A DNA stretch of 64,000 bases, from NCBI RefSeq assembly GCF_017301615.1, contig NZ_CP059066.1, forward strand, positions 1,285,001 through 1,349,000, read 5' to 3'. Shown piece by piece: positions 27,239 through 35,187 of the stretch. The position numbers and the translations under genes are program-made. This stretch comes from Koleobacter methoxysyntrophicus (lineage in GTDB: Bacteria; Bacillota; Thermosediminibacteria; Koleobacterales; Koleobacteraceae). The notes beneath the pieces were generated by a model that made no database searches, had not been told where the DNA came from, and saw only the letters and a program-made list of their open reading frames with translations. The first letter of the stretch is position 1, and each line of letters starts with the position of its first letter.

Positions 27239-27778
27239 ATGATCAATATTTTTTTAACAGGTCCGGTTAATATAGGGAAAAGCACTATTGTAAATACGGT
27301 GCTAGACGATCTGCAAGCAGCCGGGGTGCATACTGCAGGATTTTACACCCTGCCCTATGTGATAAATGAAGAACTGAGAGGGTTTTATATTGAACCGCTT
27401 AATTACCCTTATTTTGTCCCTGAAAAGAGGGAAAGATTGATAGCGTACGGCATCGGTGATAAGTGGTATGCCGTTAAAGAAACCTTTGATAAGTTCGGGG
27501 CGGATATTTTAGATTACTGCTTAAACAGCACTGCAGATTTAATAATAATGGACGAGCTCGGTTTTTTCGAATCAGAGGCTTTTAGATTTCAGGAGATGGT
27601 TTTTACCCTGCTTTCAAGCCCAAAGCTGGTTTTCGGTGTAATAAAGCCTATTATTATACCGTTTATGGATAAGATAAGGGGGCATAAAGACGTAATCCTC
27701 TTTGAAATAACGGATACAAACAGGGATAGGCTCCCGAATAAAATACTTAAAATCATAAAAAAGGAGATGGGGATATGA
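27239..27778 (+). CDS. THEP1-family nucleoside-triphosphatase
   Basis: The 179-residue protein matches the THEP1/NTPase_1 family. The P-loop GPVNIGKST lies at residues 8-16, followed by the family's GFYTLPYVINEELRGF segment, and Walker B is DLIIMDELGFFESEAF. The physiological role of the family is not established. The ATG at 27239 is preceded by GGGAAGGGG, which is also the right arm of the leader terminator, so expression depends on that hairpin. The longer ORF from 27146 would start inside the leader and is rejected. It is the first gene of the transporter operon. Confidence 0.85.
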   Translation: MINIFLTGPVNIGKSTIVNTVLDDLQAAGVHTAGFYTLPYVINEELRGFYIEPLNYPYFVPEKRERLIAYGIGDKWYAVKETFDKFGADILDYCLNSTADLIIMDELGFFESEAFRFQEMVFTLLSSPKLVFGVIKPIIIPFMDKIRGHKDVILFEITDTNRDRLPNKILKIIKKEMGI

Positions 27779-27866
27779 GCTTTTTATGGTCCGATAGATA
27801 GACGAAAATTTGAGGGTAAGCGGGGGAAAAGGGGAATTAAAGTTAAGCAGGGGAGGAAGTTAAAAA

Positions 27867-28604
27867 ATGGAACAATCTGCGGTTTACCGGAGACTAAAAA
27901 CCTTTTTAGATAGACAGGCACACTCTTATAATCTCCTGGGAGAAAGGGTTTCGATCCAGGGGAAAGTCCTTTCGACAGAGGAAGCTATTGGGAAACCGCA
28001 GCGACAGGACTTTCCTTTAATAAAAGGAAAGGAAAAGCTGCTTCAAGCCGAATTTAAAGGGGCTTTGGGCCAGGCATTTACAGACAGCCCTGATTCCTTT
28101 GAAGGGACATTGAATGGGTTTTTAAAAATGCCTCTAGAAACGAATTTTCAGAGGGCTGCTTTTACAGCCGTATTAAACGCAGTAATGCGTCATCTGGGTA
28201 TGGTTGAGGGAACGATCCATTGTAAGGGTGATGAACCCAATAAATGTGCTCAAAAATTAGTTGATTATATTCGAAAAAATTTCAATAAACCCAAAATAGC
28301 GTTAATCGGTTTTCAACCGGCCCTACTAGATTTTTGCAGTAGAGAGTTTCCCGTCCGTGTAGTTGATCTGAATCCTGAAAATATCGGCAGGGAGAAATAT
28401 GGTGTATTGGTAGAAGATGCTGAGTTTAAAACACGGGAATTGTTAGGGTGGTGTGACCTTCTTCTTGTTACTGGAAGCACCCTGACTAATGGAACAATCG
28501 TTAATTTTCTGGAATTGGATAAACAGGTTATATTTTATGGGACAACAATTGCAGGAGCCGCAAAGATTTTAGGGCTGAAGCGCTTCTGTGAATGTGCAAA
28601 ATGA
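27867..28604 (+). CDS. DUF364 protein (putative heavy-metal chelation domain)
   Basis: The 245-residue protein resembles the DUF364 / putative heavy-metal-chelation family. It has an N-terminal region with GLGQAFTDSP-like sequence and FQRAAFTAVLNAVMRHLGM. A Rossmann-like C-terminal half carries KIALIGFQPALLDF, RVVDLNPENIG, CDLLLVTGSTLTNGTIVNFLEL and the family ending IFYGTTIAGAAKILGL. Structures of relatives show a site able to hold a metal or small ligand, but the function is unproven. It lies between the THEP1 gene and an ABC transporter, suggesting a role linked to the imported substrate. ATG 27867 follows GGGGAGG. Confidence 0.8.
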   Translation: MEQSAVYRRLKTFLDRQAHSYNLLGERVSIQGKVLSTEEAIGKPQRQDFPLIKGKEKLLQAEFKGALGQAFTDSPDSFEGTLNGFLKMPLETNFQRAAFTAVLNAVMRHLGMVEGTIHCKGDEPNKCAQKLVDYIRKNFNKPKIALIGFQPALLDFCSREFPVRVVDLNPENIGREKYGVLVEDAEFKTRELLGWCDLLLVTGSTLTNGTIVNFLELDKQVIFYGTTIAGAAKILGLKRFCECAK

Positions 28605-28652
28605 AAAGTAAAGTGAAATATAACGTTGCAGTGTAAAAGGGGGAGATTAAAG

Positions 28653-29681
28653 TTGATTAAAAGGATAATCACGATTCTGCTTTTGATGGTGATGATAATT
28701 TCAGCATGTTTTGCAATTGCTGGATGCAGCAGGCCAAAAAAAAATCCCGGATTTGCATTAGCAGTAGAATACAACACCCATGCAGCTTGTGCTTATGTGG
28801 CGCAGAGCAAAGGTTGGCTGAGTGAAAAAGGCTATGATCAAGGGGCATTTGATGTTTATGCTACTGGAGTAGCCCTTGCCGGGGCTCTGACCAAGGGCGG
28901 TGTAGATGCAGCTTATATTTGTTTGATTCCAGCTATAGCAGCTTATGCAAATGCAGATGTTCCAATAAAGATTGTCTGCGGCACCCATAAATACGGTTAT
29001 GCATTGGTGGTTGATCCATCTAAAGTTAGCACAATTAAAGATTTAGAAAAAGGGAGTGTTAAGATAGGTTGTGTGAGAGAGGGGGGGACTACAGACATCC
29101 TCCTGCATAAAATTATCGAACGCTACGGATTAGACAAAAAAAAGGTATTGGGTAATGTTTTGCGAATGAACCCGGCGAAGCAAATTATGGCTATTAAGGC
29201 AAAAAAATTAGATGCAGTCGTAGTTCCAGAACATTTCGCTACCATAGCTGAACAAAAGCTGGGGCTTAAAATGCTGGTAAAGAGCCAGGATGTCTGGCCG
29301 CAAATGCAGGGGAGCGTTTTGATAGTAACGGATAGACTGCTTAGAGAAAATCCCACGGCTGTAAGAGACCTTTTTAAAATAACTTCTATGGCAACAGATT
29401 ATATAAACGAACACCCTTCTGAAGCGGCAGAAATCGTGGCCAACAAACTTAATGCCTTTCAGGAAGCGGTTAATTTAAAAGAAATGGCCGATGGCAACAG
29501 CGATTTCGATGTTACTTTAGACCTTCTTTCTTGTTCTATGGCTAATTTGGAGTATACTACTCAGATAGATCAGGCGGAAGTGCAGGAAGTTATTGATTTT
29601 ATGCTGCAGCTTGGTTATATAAAAGAAAGATTTTCAGCATCAGACATTTTATTAGAGCAAAGTCATTTTACGGGGGAATAA
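28653..29681 (+). CDS. ABC transporter substrate-binding lipoprotein, NitT/TauT (NMT1-like) family
   Basis: The 342-residue lipoprotein has a signal sequence ending in a lipobox IAGC (Cys about residue 20). The mature part has the NMT1/SsuA two-lobe fold: ALAVEYNTHAACAYVAQSKGWL, GGVDAAYICLIPAIAAYANAD, and SVKIGCVREGGTTDILLHKII. Ligand-contacting residues cannot be read. The TTG start at 28653 follows GGGGGAG; the ORF extends upstream without a signal. With the permease and ATPase it forms a complete importer. Context (Mo enzymes, DUF364, MoeA-like protein) suggests a metal- or cofactor-related substrate rather than taurine or nitrate, but this is inference. Confidence 0.87.
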   Translation: MIKRIITILLLMVMIISACFAIAGCSRPKKNPGFALAVEYNTHAACAYVAQSKGWLSEKGYDQGAFDVYATGVALAGALTKGGVDAAYICLIPAIAAYANADVPIKIVCGTHKYGYALVVDPSKVSTIKDLEKGSVKIGCVREGGTTDILLHKIIERYGLDKKKVLGNVLRMNPAKQIMAIKAKKLDAVVVPEHFATIAEQKLGLKMLVKSQDVWPQMQGSVLIVTDRLLRENPTAVRDLFKITSMATDYINEHPSEAAEIVANKLNAFQEAVNLKEMADGNSDFDVTLDLLSCSMANLEYTTQIDQAEVQEVIDFMLQLGYIKERFSASDILLEQSHFTGE

Positions 29682-29684
29682 AAA

Positions 29685-30443
29685 ATGAATAAGGAGAATC
29701 TGCTTTTGGGCAAAACGATGCATTTCATACCCATATTTATTTTCGCAGCAGGTTGGGAAATTTTAGCGCGTCTTGCAGGCAGCCCCCTTTTTCCGCCCAT
29801 TTCTGCAGTAATACAGGAATTTTACTCGCTGCTTGTGCCTAATGGCTTGTTAGTGCACCATTTTACTGCAAGTTTGATTAGGGTCATAACCGGCTTTGCT
29901 ATGGGAAGTATTGCAGGCTTACTGGTAGGGATTCTTATAGGATGGAACCAGATTGCCGAAAGGGCACTTAGTCCGCTAATCAGCATTTTATATCCCATCC
30001 CAGCTCTTGGTTGGCTACCATTACTGATGCTGTGGGTAGGTATTAACGAAATTTTACCAATCTTGATCATTTTTATATGTTCCTTTTTCCCTATTCTATA
30101 TAACACAGTAACAGGTGTAAAAAGCGTAGATGTTAGGTTTATCAAAGCAGCCAGGGTGCTTGGCGCATCGGACAGTCAGATACTATGGAGGGTTATTTTG
30201 CCTTTGGCGCTTCCTAACATATTTACCGGTCTTAAGTTGGAAGCTGGTATGGCATGGCGCGTTATCGTTGCAGCCGAGATGGTTGCTATACCTACAGGAA
30301 TCGGTGTTCTGTTGATGAAAGCAGAGAGCATAATTCGGGTAGATATTATTATGGTTTGCCTGCTTATTCTATCACTGATGTGTCTTTCTTTCGAAAAATT
30401 CTTCCATTACCTTGAAGCTAAATTTACCCATCATTGGAGGTAA
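29685..30443 (+). CDS. ABC transporter permease, NitT/TauT family
   Basis: The 252-residue permease has about six membrane segments. The conserved cytoplasmic loop FIKAARVLGASDSQILWRVILPLALPNIFTGL (about 150-182) contains the EAA-type motif that docks the ATPase. SsuC/TauC-type sequences such as YPIPALGWLPLLMLWVG and GMAWRVIVAAEMVA are present. It starts 3 bp after the binding-protein gene and overlaps the ribosome binding region of the ATPase gene. Confidence 0.93.
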   Translation: MNKENLLLGKTMHFIPIFIFAAGWEILARLAGSPLFPPISAVIQEFYSLLVPNGLLVHHFTASLIRVITGFAMGSIAGLLVGILIGWNQIAERALSPLISILYPIPALGWLPLLMLWVGINEILPILIIFICSFFPILYNTVTGVKSVDVRFIKAARVLGASDSQILWRVILPLALPNIFTGLKLEAGMAWRVIVAAEMVAIPTGIGVLLMKAESIIRVDIIMVCLLILSLMCLSFEKFFHYLEAKFTHHWR

Positions 30444-30447
30444 ACAT

Positions 30448-31497
30448 ATGTCTTCGGTTGAGCTTATGAATATATCTACTCCTTACAGCCTTAAAAATAT
30501 AAATCTAAAGGTTAGAGATGGAGAACTGCTGGTGCTGCTGGGTCCTACAGGTGCCGGCAAAACCACTATGCTGAATGTTATTGCCGGTCTGGAGAATTAC
30601 AGCGGTTCGGTTTTGTTTGATGGTGTACCGATAGATGGAATTCCGACGGGCAGGAGGAATGTAGGATATCTGTTTCAGGACCTCAACCTGTTTCCCCATT
30701 TAAACGTTTTTTGGAATATTGCCTTTGGACTAAAAATGCAAGGGCTGAACAAAACTGAAATCCAGGATAAAGTTGATAAAATGCTGCATCTATTGAAAAT
30801 TGAACCACTTAGGGACCGTTTCCCTAAAAACTTAAGCGGAGGAGAGAAACAGCGGGTGGCTTTGGCAAGGGCCTTGATCAATTTGCCCTGCATTTTGCTG
30901 CTTGATGAACCGATGAGCAGTTTGGATTACCGCACTTCTAAATACCTGAGGACCGAACTGAGGATGCTGCAGAAAAAGCTCGGCATTACTACGGTGTATG
31001 TCACCCACAACTTGTACGAGGCTGAAGAAATGGCGGATAGAATTGCTGTAATTGATAAAGGTAGATTGGAGCAAATAGGCTCCCCGGAGGATGTATTTTT
31101 TCATCCCCAAGAAACAGTCAGCAGCTTCATCGGAGCGCCAAATATTTTGAACTGCGAATACTGCCGTCTATTGAACCCAAGTTTAATGGAAGTCGAATGT
31201 GGCGGCATTTCTCTGATAATACCAAATGAAGGCAAACAGGTCAGGAAACTTGCCATTTTACCGGAAGATATTTATATCTCTGCTGCTAAACCGCCCGGAC
31301 CCAATATAAACAGAGTTAAAGGCATCTTAATGAAGGTCGATGAATCTACCCATACTGTCTGCTGCACTGTCCTCGCAGGTGAAAATTATTTAAGGGCGGA
31401 GCTACCTAAGGAGATATTTAAAACCATGGGTTTGGATATTGGTGGTGAAGTATGGCTGATCCTTAATCTGCGAAAGTTAAAAGTTGCAAATAAATAA
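30448..31497 (+). CDS. ABC transporter ATP-binding protein with C-terminal TOBE-like domain (ModC/WtpC-like)
   Basis: The 349-residue ATPase has Walker A GPTGAGKTT, Q-loop LFQDLNLFPHLNVFWNIAFGL, signature LSGGEKQRVALARALI and Walker B ILLLDEPMSSLD. A long C-terminal extension (about 235-349) includes LAILPEDIYISAAKP, the kind of oligosaccharide/anion-binding TOBE domain found in ModC, WtpC and PotA-type ATPases but usually missing from SsuB/TauB. This hybrid character (TauT-like permease, ModC-like ATPase) supports an oxyanion or metal-related substrate. Start ATG 30448 follows GGAGG. Confidence 0.88.
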   Translation: MSSVELMNISTPYSLKNINLKVRDGELLVLLGPTGAGKTTMLNVIAGLENYSGSVLFDGVPIDGIPTGRRNVGYLFQDLNLFPHLNVFWNIAFGLKMQGLNKTEIQDKVDKMLHLLKIEPLRDRFPKNLSGGEKQRVALARALINLPCILLLDEPMSSLDYRTSKYLRTELRMLQKKLGITTVYVTHNLYEAEEMADRIAVIDKGRLEQIGSPEDVFFHPQETVSSFIGAPNILNCEYCRLLNPSLMEVECGGISLIIPNEGKQVRKLAILPEDIYISAAKPPGPNINRVKGILMKVDESTHTVCCTVLAGENYLRAELPKEIFKTMGLDIGGEVWLILNLRKLKVANK

Positions 31498-31512
31498 ACG
31501 GGAGGGGAAAAC

Positions 31513-32532
31513 GTGAAAAAAGTACCGGTCGAAAAAGCAATAGGAATGGTTTTGTGCCATGATATAACGAAAATCATACCTGGCCAGTTTAAAGGCAGGG
31601 CTTTTAAAAAGGGTCATATTATTCAAAAGGAAGATATAGATGAACTCCTAAGACTCGGGAAGGAACATGTTTATGTTTGGGAACAAAATTCTGGTGAAAT
31701 ACATGAGGACGAAGCAGCCCTTAGAATTGCCAGAGCGGTAGCAGGGGAAAATATAGAATACTGCGAACCTAAGGAGGGGAAGGTTACTCTTAAGGCCGCG
31801 GTAAAGGGCTTATTTAAGGTTGATAGCAAGCTTCTGCAGGAGATAAATTCTATTGAATATATTTCAATCGCATCCCTTCCTGGGGATTTTGCGGTGGAAG
31901 AAGGCCAAAAAGTGGCCGGAGCCCGCATTATACCCCTTATGATTGAAGAAAAAAGGGTAAAAGAGGTTGAGAATCTGTGCGGGGAGAAAGGCTCTGTTTT
32001 TCAAGTGTTCCAGTACAAAAAGCTGAAAGTTTCGGTCATAACAACGGGAAATGAGGTTTACAAGGGGAGGATTCAGGATAAATTCGGCCCTGTTATTTTA
32101 AAAAAGTTAGATTACTTTAATGCCGATTATTTAGGCCAAACCTTTTGCCCTGACAGCATCGAAGAGATTAAGAAGGCAATTCTGGGCTGCAGGGAGCGGG
32201 GAGCCGATTTGATAATTCTAACGGGGGGCATGTCAGTAGATCCGGATGATGTGACACCGAGTGCCATACGAAACACCGGGGCCCGGGTGGTGACTTATGG
32301 AGCTCCTGTTCAGCCCGGCAATATGTTTATGATGGCTTACCTCGACACGACGGCTATCTTAGGTGTGCCTGGATGTGCTATGTATTACAAAACTACTATT
32401 TTAGATTCGGTCCTGCCGAAAATATTTGCCGGCCAAATCTTAACAAGAGACGATTTCGTGAGGATGGGTGAAGGTGGATTTTGCCTTAACTGTGAAGTAT
32501 GTCGTTACCCTAATTGCTATTTCTGCAGATGA
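31513..32532 (+). CDS. MoeA/MogA-like molybdopterin-binding protein with Cys-rich C-terminus
   Basis: The 339-residue protein begins KVPVEKAIGMVLCHDITKIIPGQFKGRAFKKGHII, as in clostridial molybdopterin-binding (MoeA-like) proteins. It contains the MPT-binding fold motif LTGGMSVDPDDVTPSAIRNTG and the partner motif GVPGCAMYYKTTILDSVLP. MoeA inserts molybdate or tungstate into adenylylated molybdopterin; this variant lacks the full MoeA domain set. The C-terminus ends in GFCLNCEVCRYPNCYFCR, five closely spaced Cys that could bind a metal. It is the last gene of the ABC operon, 16 bp after the ATPase, which ties that transporter to Mo/W metabolism. Confidence 0.85.
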   Translation: MKKVPVEKAIGMVLCHDITKIIPGQFKGRAFKKGHIIQKEDIDELLRLGKEHVYVWEQNSGEIHEDEAALRIARAVAGENIEYCEPKEGKVTLKAAVKGLFKVDSKLLQEINSIEYISIASLPGDFAVEEGQKVAGARIIPLMIEEKRVKEVENLCGEKGSVFQVFQYKKLKVSVITTGNEVYKGRIQDKFGPVILKKLDYFNADYLGQTFCPDSIEEIKKAILGCRERGADLIILTGGMSVDPDDVTPSAIRNTGARVVTYGAPVQPGNMFMMAYLDTTAILGVPGCAMYYKTTILDSVLPKIFAGQILTRDDFVRMGEGGFCLNCEVCRYPNCYFCR

Positions 32533-32653
32533 TTTACGTTAAGGAATCTTTAAGTTAGCGGAAGAGGAATTTTGCACATAATGTAGAAAATATTAAAATA
32601 GCCTCTCATCTAAAAATAGTTTGTTAAATCTAAAAAGGGGAAAGAGAGATGTA

Positions 32654-32812
32654 ATGAAAGGTTTTGATTTAGAAAAAACAGGTTGGCTGGGGCTGCCCTT
32701 AAAGACATGGCTGATAGTAATTATTCCCTTTATACTTACATCATTAGCTCCATGGTTTGTTGCTATAATAATTAACAAACGCAGGGCTAAGGAGAGCGAT
32801 TTCCATGAATAA
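32654..32812 (+). CDS. Small membrane protein, probable accessory partner of the sodium:solute symporter
   Basis: The 52-residue protein has one clear membrane helix (TWLIVIIPFILTSLAPWFVAIII) followed by a basic NKRRAK tail. It overlaps the symporter gene by 8 bp. Small one- or two-helix proteins frequently precede SSS-family symporters (for example YhdT with PanF), so a subunit role is likely. The exact family is not recognised. The ATG at 32654 is chosen because the earlier in-frame start lacks a ribosome binding site. Confidence 0.65.
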   Translation: MKGFDLEKTGWLGLPLKTWLIVIIPFILTSLAPWFVAIIINKRRAKESDFHE

Positions 32813-34286
32813 GTCGATTATATACCTGTTGTATTTCACCTTTTATACTATATTAATACTGTGGTTTGGGAAGTTCGGTTTTGACAGGGTCAAGAATATA
32901 AGGGATTTTTATGTTGCCGGCAATTCTCTGGGATTATTCACGAGCATATGCACATTTGGAGGGACATGGTTTTCTGCAGCTTCCATGCTGGGCTTAACCG
33001 GTTCCCTCTATGTCTTCGGCTATTCATCGGTTTTATATAGTGTAATTCCCTGGTTCCTCGGTGCCCTCTTAATTGTCATCCTTTCAGGGAAATTCAAGGA
33101 ATATTCGATTGTTACTATACCGGAATTTTTTAGAATAAGGTATAATAGCCAATTACTGCAGGCTATGGGCGGCTTTATAATAATTATCGGCTACATATTG
33201 TATATTGTAATCCAAATCAGAGGTTTCGGAATAGTAATGACCCGGTTATTAAATATTCCATATACCCTTTCAATTTTCCTTGTATACCTTTTTATTTTAT
33301 ATACAACCTTTGGAGGTCTGTACTCTGTTGCCAGAACCGATGCAGTTAATTTTATACTGATAATATTAGGTTCTGCAGCAGCAGCCCTATTTATATTAAC
33401 GGAAGTAGGCGGTATAACGGCTATGCACAAAGGGGCTGCAGCTATAAATTCGGAGGCATTAAAGGGTTCAGGCTTTTATACACCTAAAGGGGCAATGCTG
33501 GATCCCTTTACTAAAGGGCTTCAACCCCCAATACTGCTGGGTACGTCCTTCTTCGGTTGGGGCCTCGGCCTCGCAACGAATCCCCAGTATGCCATAAGGA
33601 TAATTTCAGCTAAAGACAGACGAACAGCTTCCAGTATGATAGGGATTACAGTTTTGGTGCTGATGGTTATTTACTGCTCCTGCATAATTATAGGTATAGG
33701 TTCCAGGGTGCTTATCCCTACTGCACAGGGAATAGCATCAGTGGATGAAATTTTCCCGTACATTATAGAAAACGTAATCGATTCCCCTTTCAGCGGTTTT
33801 ATCCTTATAAGTATAATTGCCGCAGCTATATCTACTGCAAATTCCCAATTGCTGATCCTTGCCAGCGGTTTCTGCTATGATATATATAAGAATGTTATAA
33901 ACCGAGACATAAATGAAGAAAAATTTTTGAATCTCAACAGAATTCTGATATGTATTGGAGGAACCCTTTCACTGATCTTAGCAATAAAGCCGCCTGAAGG
34001 ACTGCTGGTTTTCGGCGGCCATATCTGGGGAATCTTCGCCTCAACCTTCCTGTTGCCTTTGTTCGGAGGGGTTTTTTGGCAGAAAGCGACCCGAGAGGGG
34101 GCTATTGGCTCTTTTGTAGGAGGGCTTGCAGCATATATGACATTTTATCTTTTAAAAATCGGATATGTTGAATTTAATCCCCTTTCCAGAGATTATATAA
34201 TCCATCCTGCATTACCGGGGGTATTAACATCCGGTATTTTTTTCATAACAATAAGCCTTTTGACCGATAACCTTAAAAAGGCTTAA
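32805..34286 (+). CDS. Sodium:solute symporter family transporter
   Basis: The 493-residue SSS-family permease has about 13 hydrophobic segments. The family start is KNIRDFYVAGNSLGLFTSICTFGGTWFSAASMLG, and the Na+-binding region near SIIAAAISTANSQLLILAS is conserved. It lies directly upstream of a sensor kinase/NtrC pair and the 5-oxoprolinase operon, so 5-oxoproline or a related amino acid is a reasonable guess for the substrate. Symporter-kinase adjacency is common in substrate-sensing systems. It starts inside the small membrane protein gene. Confidence 0.9.
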   Translation: MNKSIIYLLYFTFYTILILWFGKFGFDRVKNIRDFYVAGNSLGLFTSICTFGGTWFSAASMLGLTGSLYVFGYSSVLYSVIPWFLGALLIVILSGKFKEYSIVTIPEFFRIRYNSQLLQAMGGFIIIIGYILYIVIQIRGFGIVMTRLLNIPYTLSIFLVYLFILYTTFGGLYSVARTDAVNFILIILGSAAAALFILTEVGGITAMHKGAAAINSEALKGSGFYTPKGAMLDPFTKGLQPPILLGTSFFGWGLGLATNPQYAIRIISAKDRRTASSMIGITVLVLMVIYCSCIIIGIGSRVLIPTAQGIASVDEIFPYIIENVIDSPFSGFILISIIAAAISTANSQLLILASGFCYDIYKNVINRDINEEKFLNLNRILICIGGTLSLILAIKPPEGLLVFGGHIWGIFASTFLLPLFGGVFWQKATREGAIGSFVGGLAAYMTFYLLKIGYVEFNPLSRDYIIHPALPGVLTSGIFFITISLLTDNLKKA

Positions 34287-34314
34287 ATATTTTTACGGGA
34301 ACAGGGGTGCAGGT

Positions 34315-35187
34315 ATGAAGTTGGATATAGAGAATAAGATTTTAATACCCTTTCTAATCCTTGTAATTGTCCCTGTCATAGCTGTTGGAATTGTATCATA
34401 TATCGGAGGGTATCAGATATTTACCGAAGCAAAGAAAAAAGAATTAAATAATAGCCTTAATGAAACCATCAGCATCCTTGAGTTAATTGAAAAGGATGTA
34501 TCAAATGGGATTATAACGGAGGAAGAAGCGCAAATTAAGGCATTGGAGTATCTATCAAATTTTAAAAAAAATAACCTTTGCATTGTTGATATAAATGGGA
34601 ACACCGTTTTCGATAATTCTTCAGAAAAAATAGAGATAGAAGACTTAATTCACCAAATATTAAAGGATAAAAAGGGAAGATTTGAAGGAAATCAAAATTT
34701 CCAAACAAGCCTAATCTCATACAGGTCCTTTGAAAAGTGGGGTTGGGTTATTATTATGCAGGCAGAACTAGAACAGTTTATGTCTGCCCTGCTTGAAGTG
34801 CAAAAATATACCCTGCTTGTTGCAATAATTGCCGCGATAATTGCAGTTGAACTGACTATTATTATTGCCCACAATATCTCAAAGCCTATTAAGAAACTGG
34901 CGGAAATATGCAATTCCATTTCAACAGAGGGATTCAGGGGGAAATTAGAATATAAAAGAAACGATGAAATCGGGATACTGGTTTCTGCATTCAATGAGAT
35001 GATTGTAAAATTAGAGAATAATACCAGAGAACTTATAAGAATGAAGGATTTTAACGAAGATATACTTCGAAGCACTACAACCGGGATCATTACCATTGAT
35101 AACAGAGGCGAGTTTATTTCCATGAACAGGGCTGCTGAAAGGGTTTTAGGAATAAGAGGAAAGAATAAAAACGGTGTTATATATCAT
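34315..35187 (+). pseudogene. Sensor histidine kinase, 5' part, split by ISL3 copy 3
   Basis: It encodes the first 291 residues of a membrane sensor kinase. TM1 lies at about 9-30 (ILIPFLILVIVPVIAVGIV), then an extracytoplasmic cache-like sensing region, TM2 at about 158-180, a HAMP domain (SKPIKKLAEICNSI), and the beginning of a PAS domain (DILRSTTTGIITIDNRGEF). The coding frame runs intact to the target duplication TATATCAT, then enters the IS and stops at 35223. Joining 35187 to 36543 (removing the IS and one duplication) restores a continuous 593-residue kinase, so the gene was whole until this insertion. Confidence 0.93.

Noticed and set aside
26965-27285. Minus-strand 106-codon open frame across the leader region
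   Set aside because: It is antisense to the structured leader and the THEP1 start. Its apparent protein-like stretch is explained by the conserved RNA elements on the other strand.
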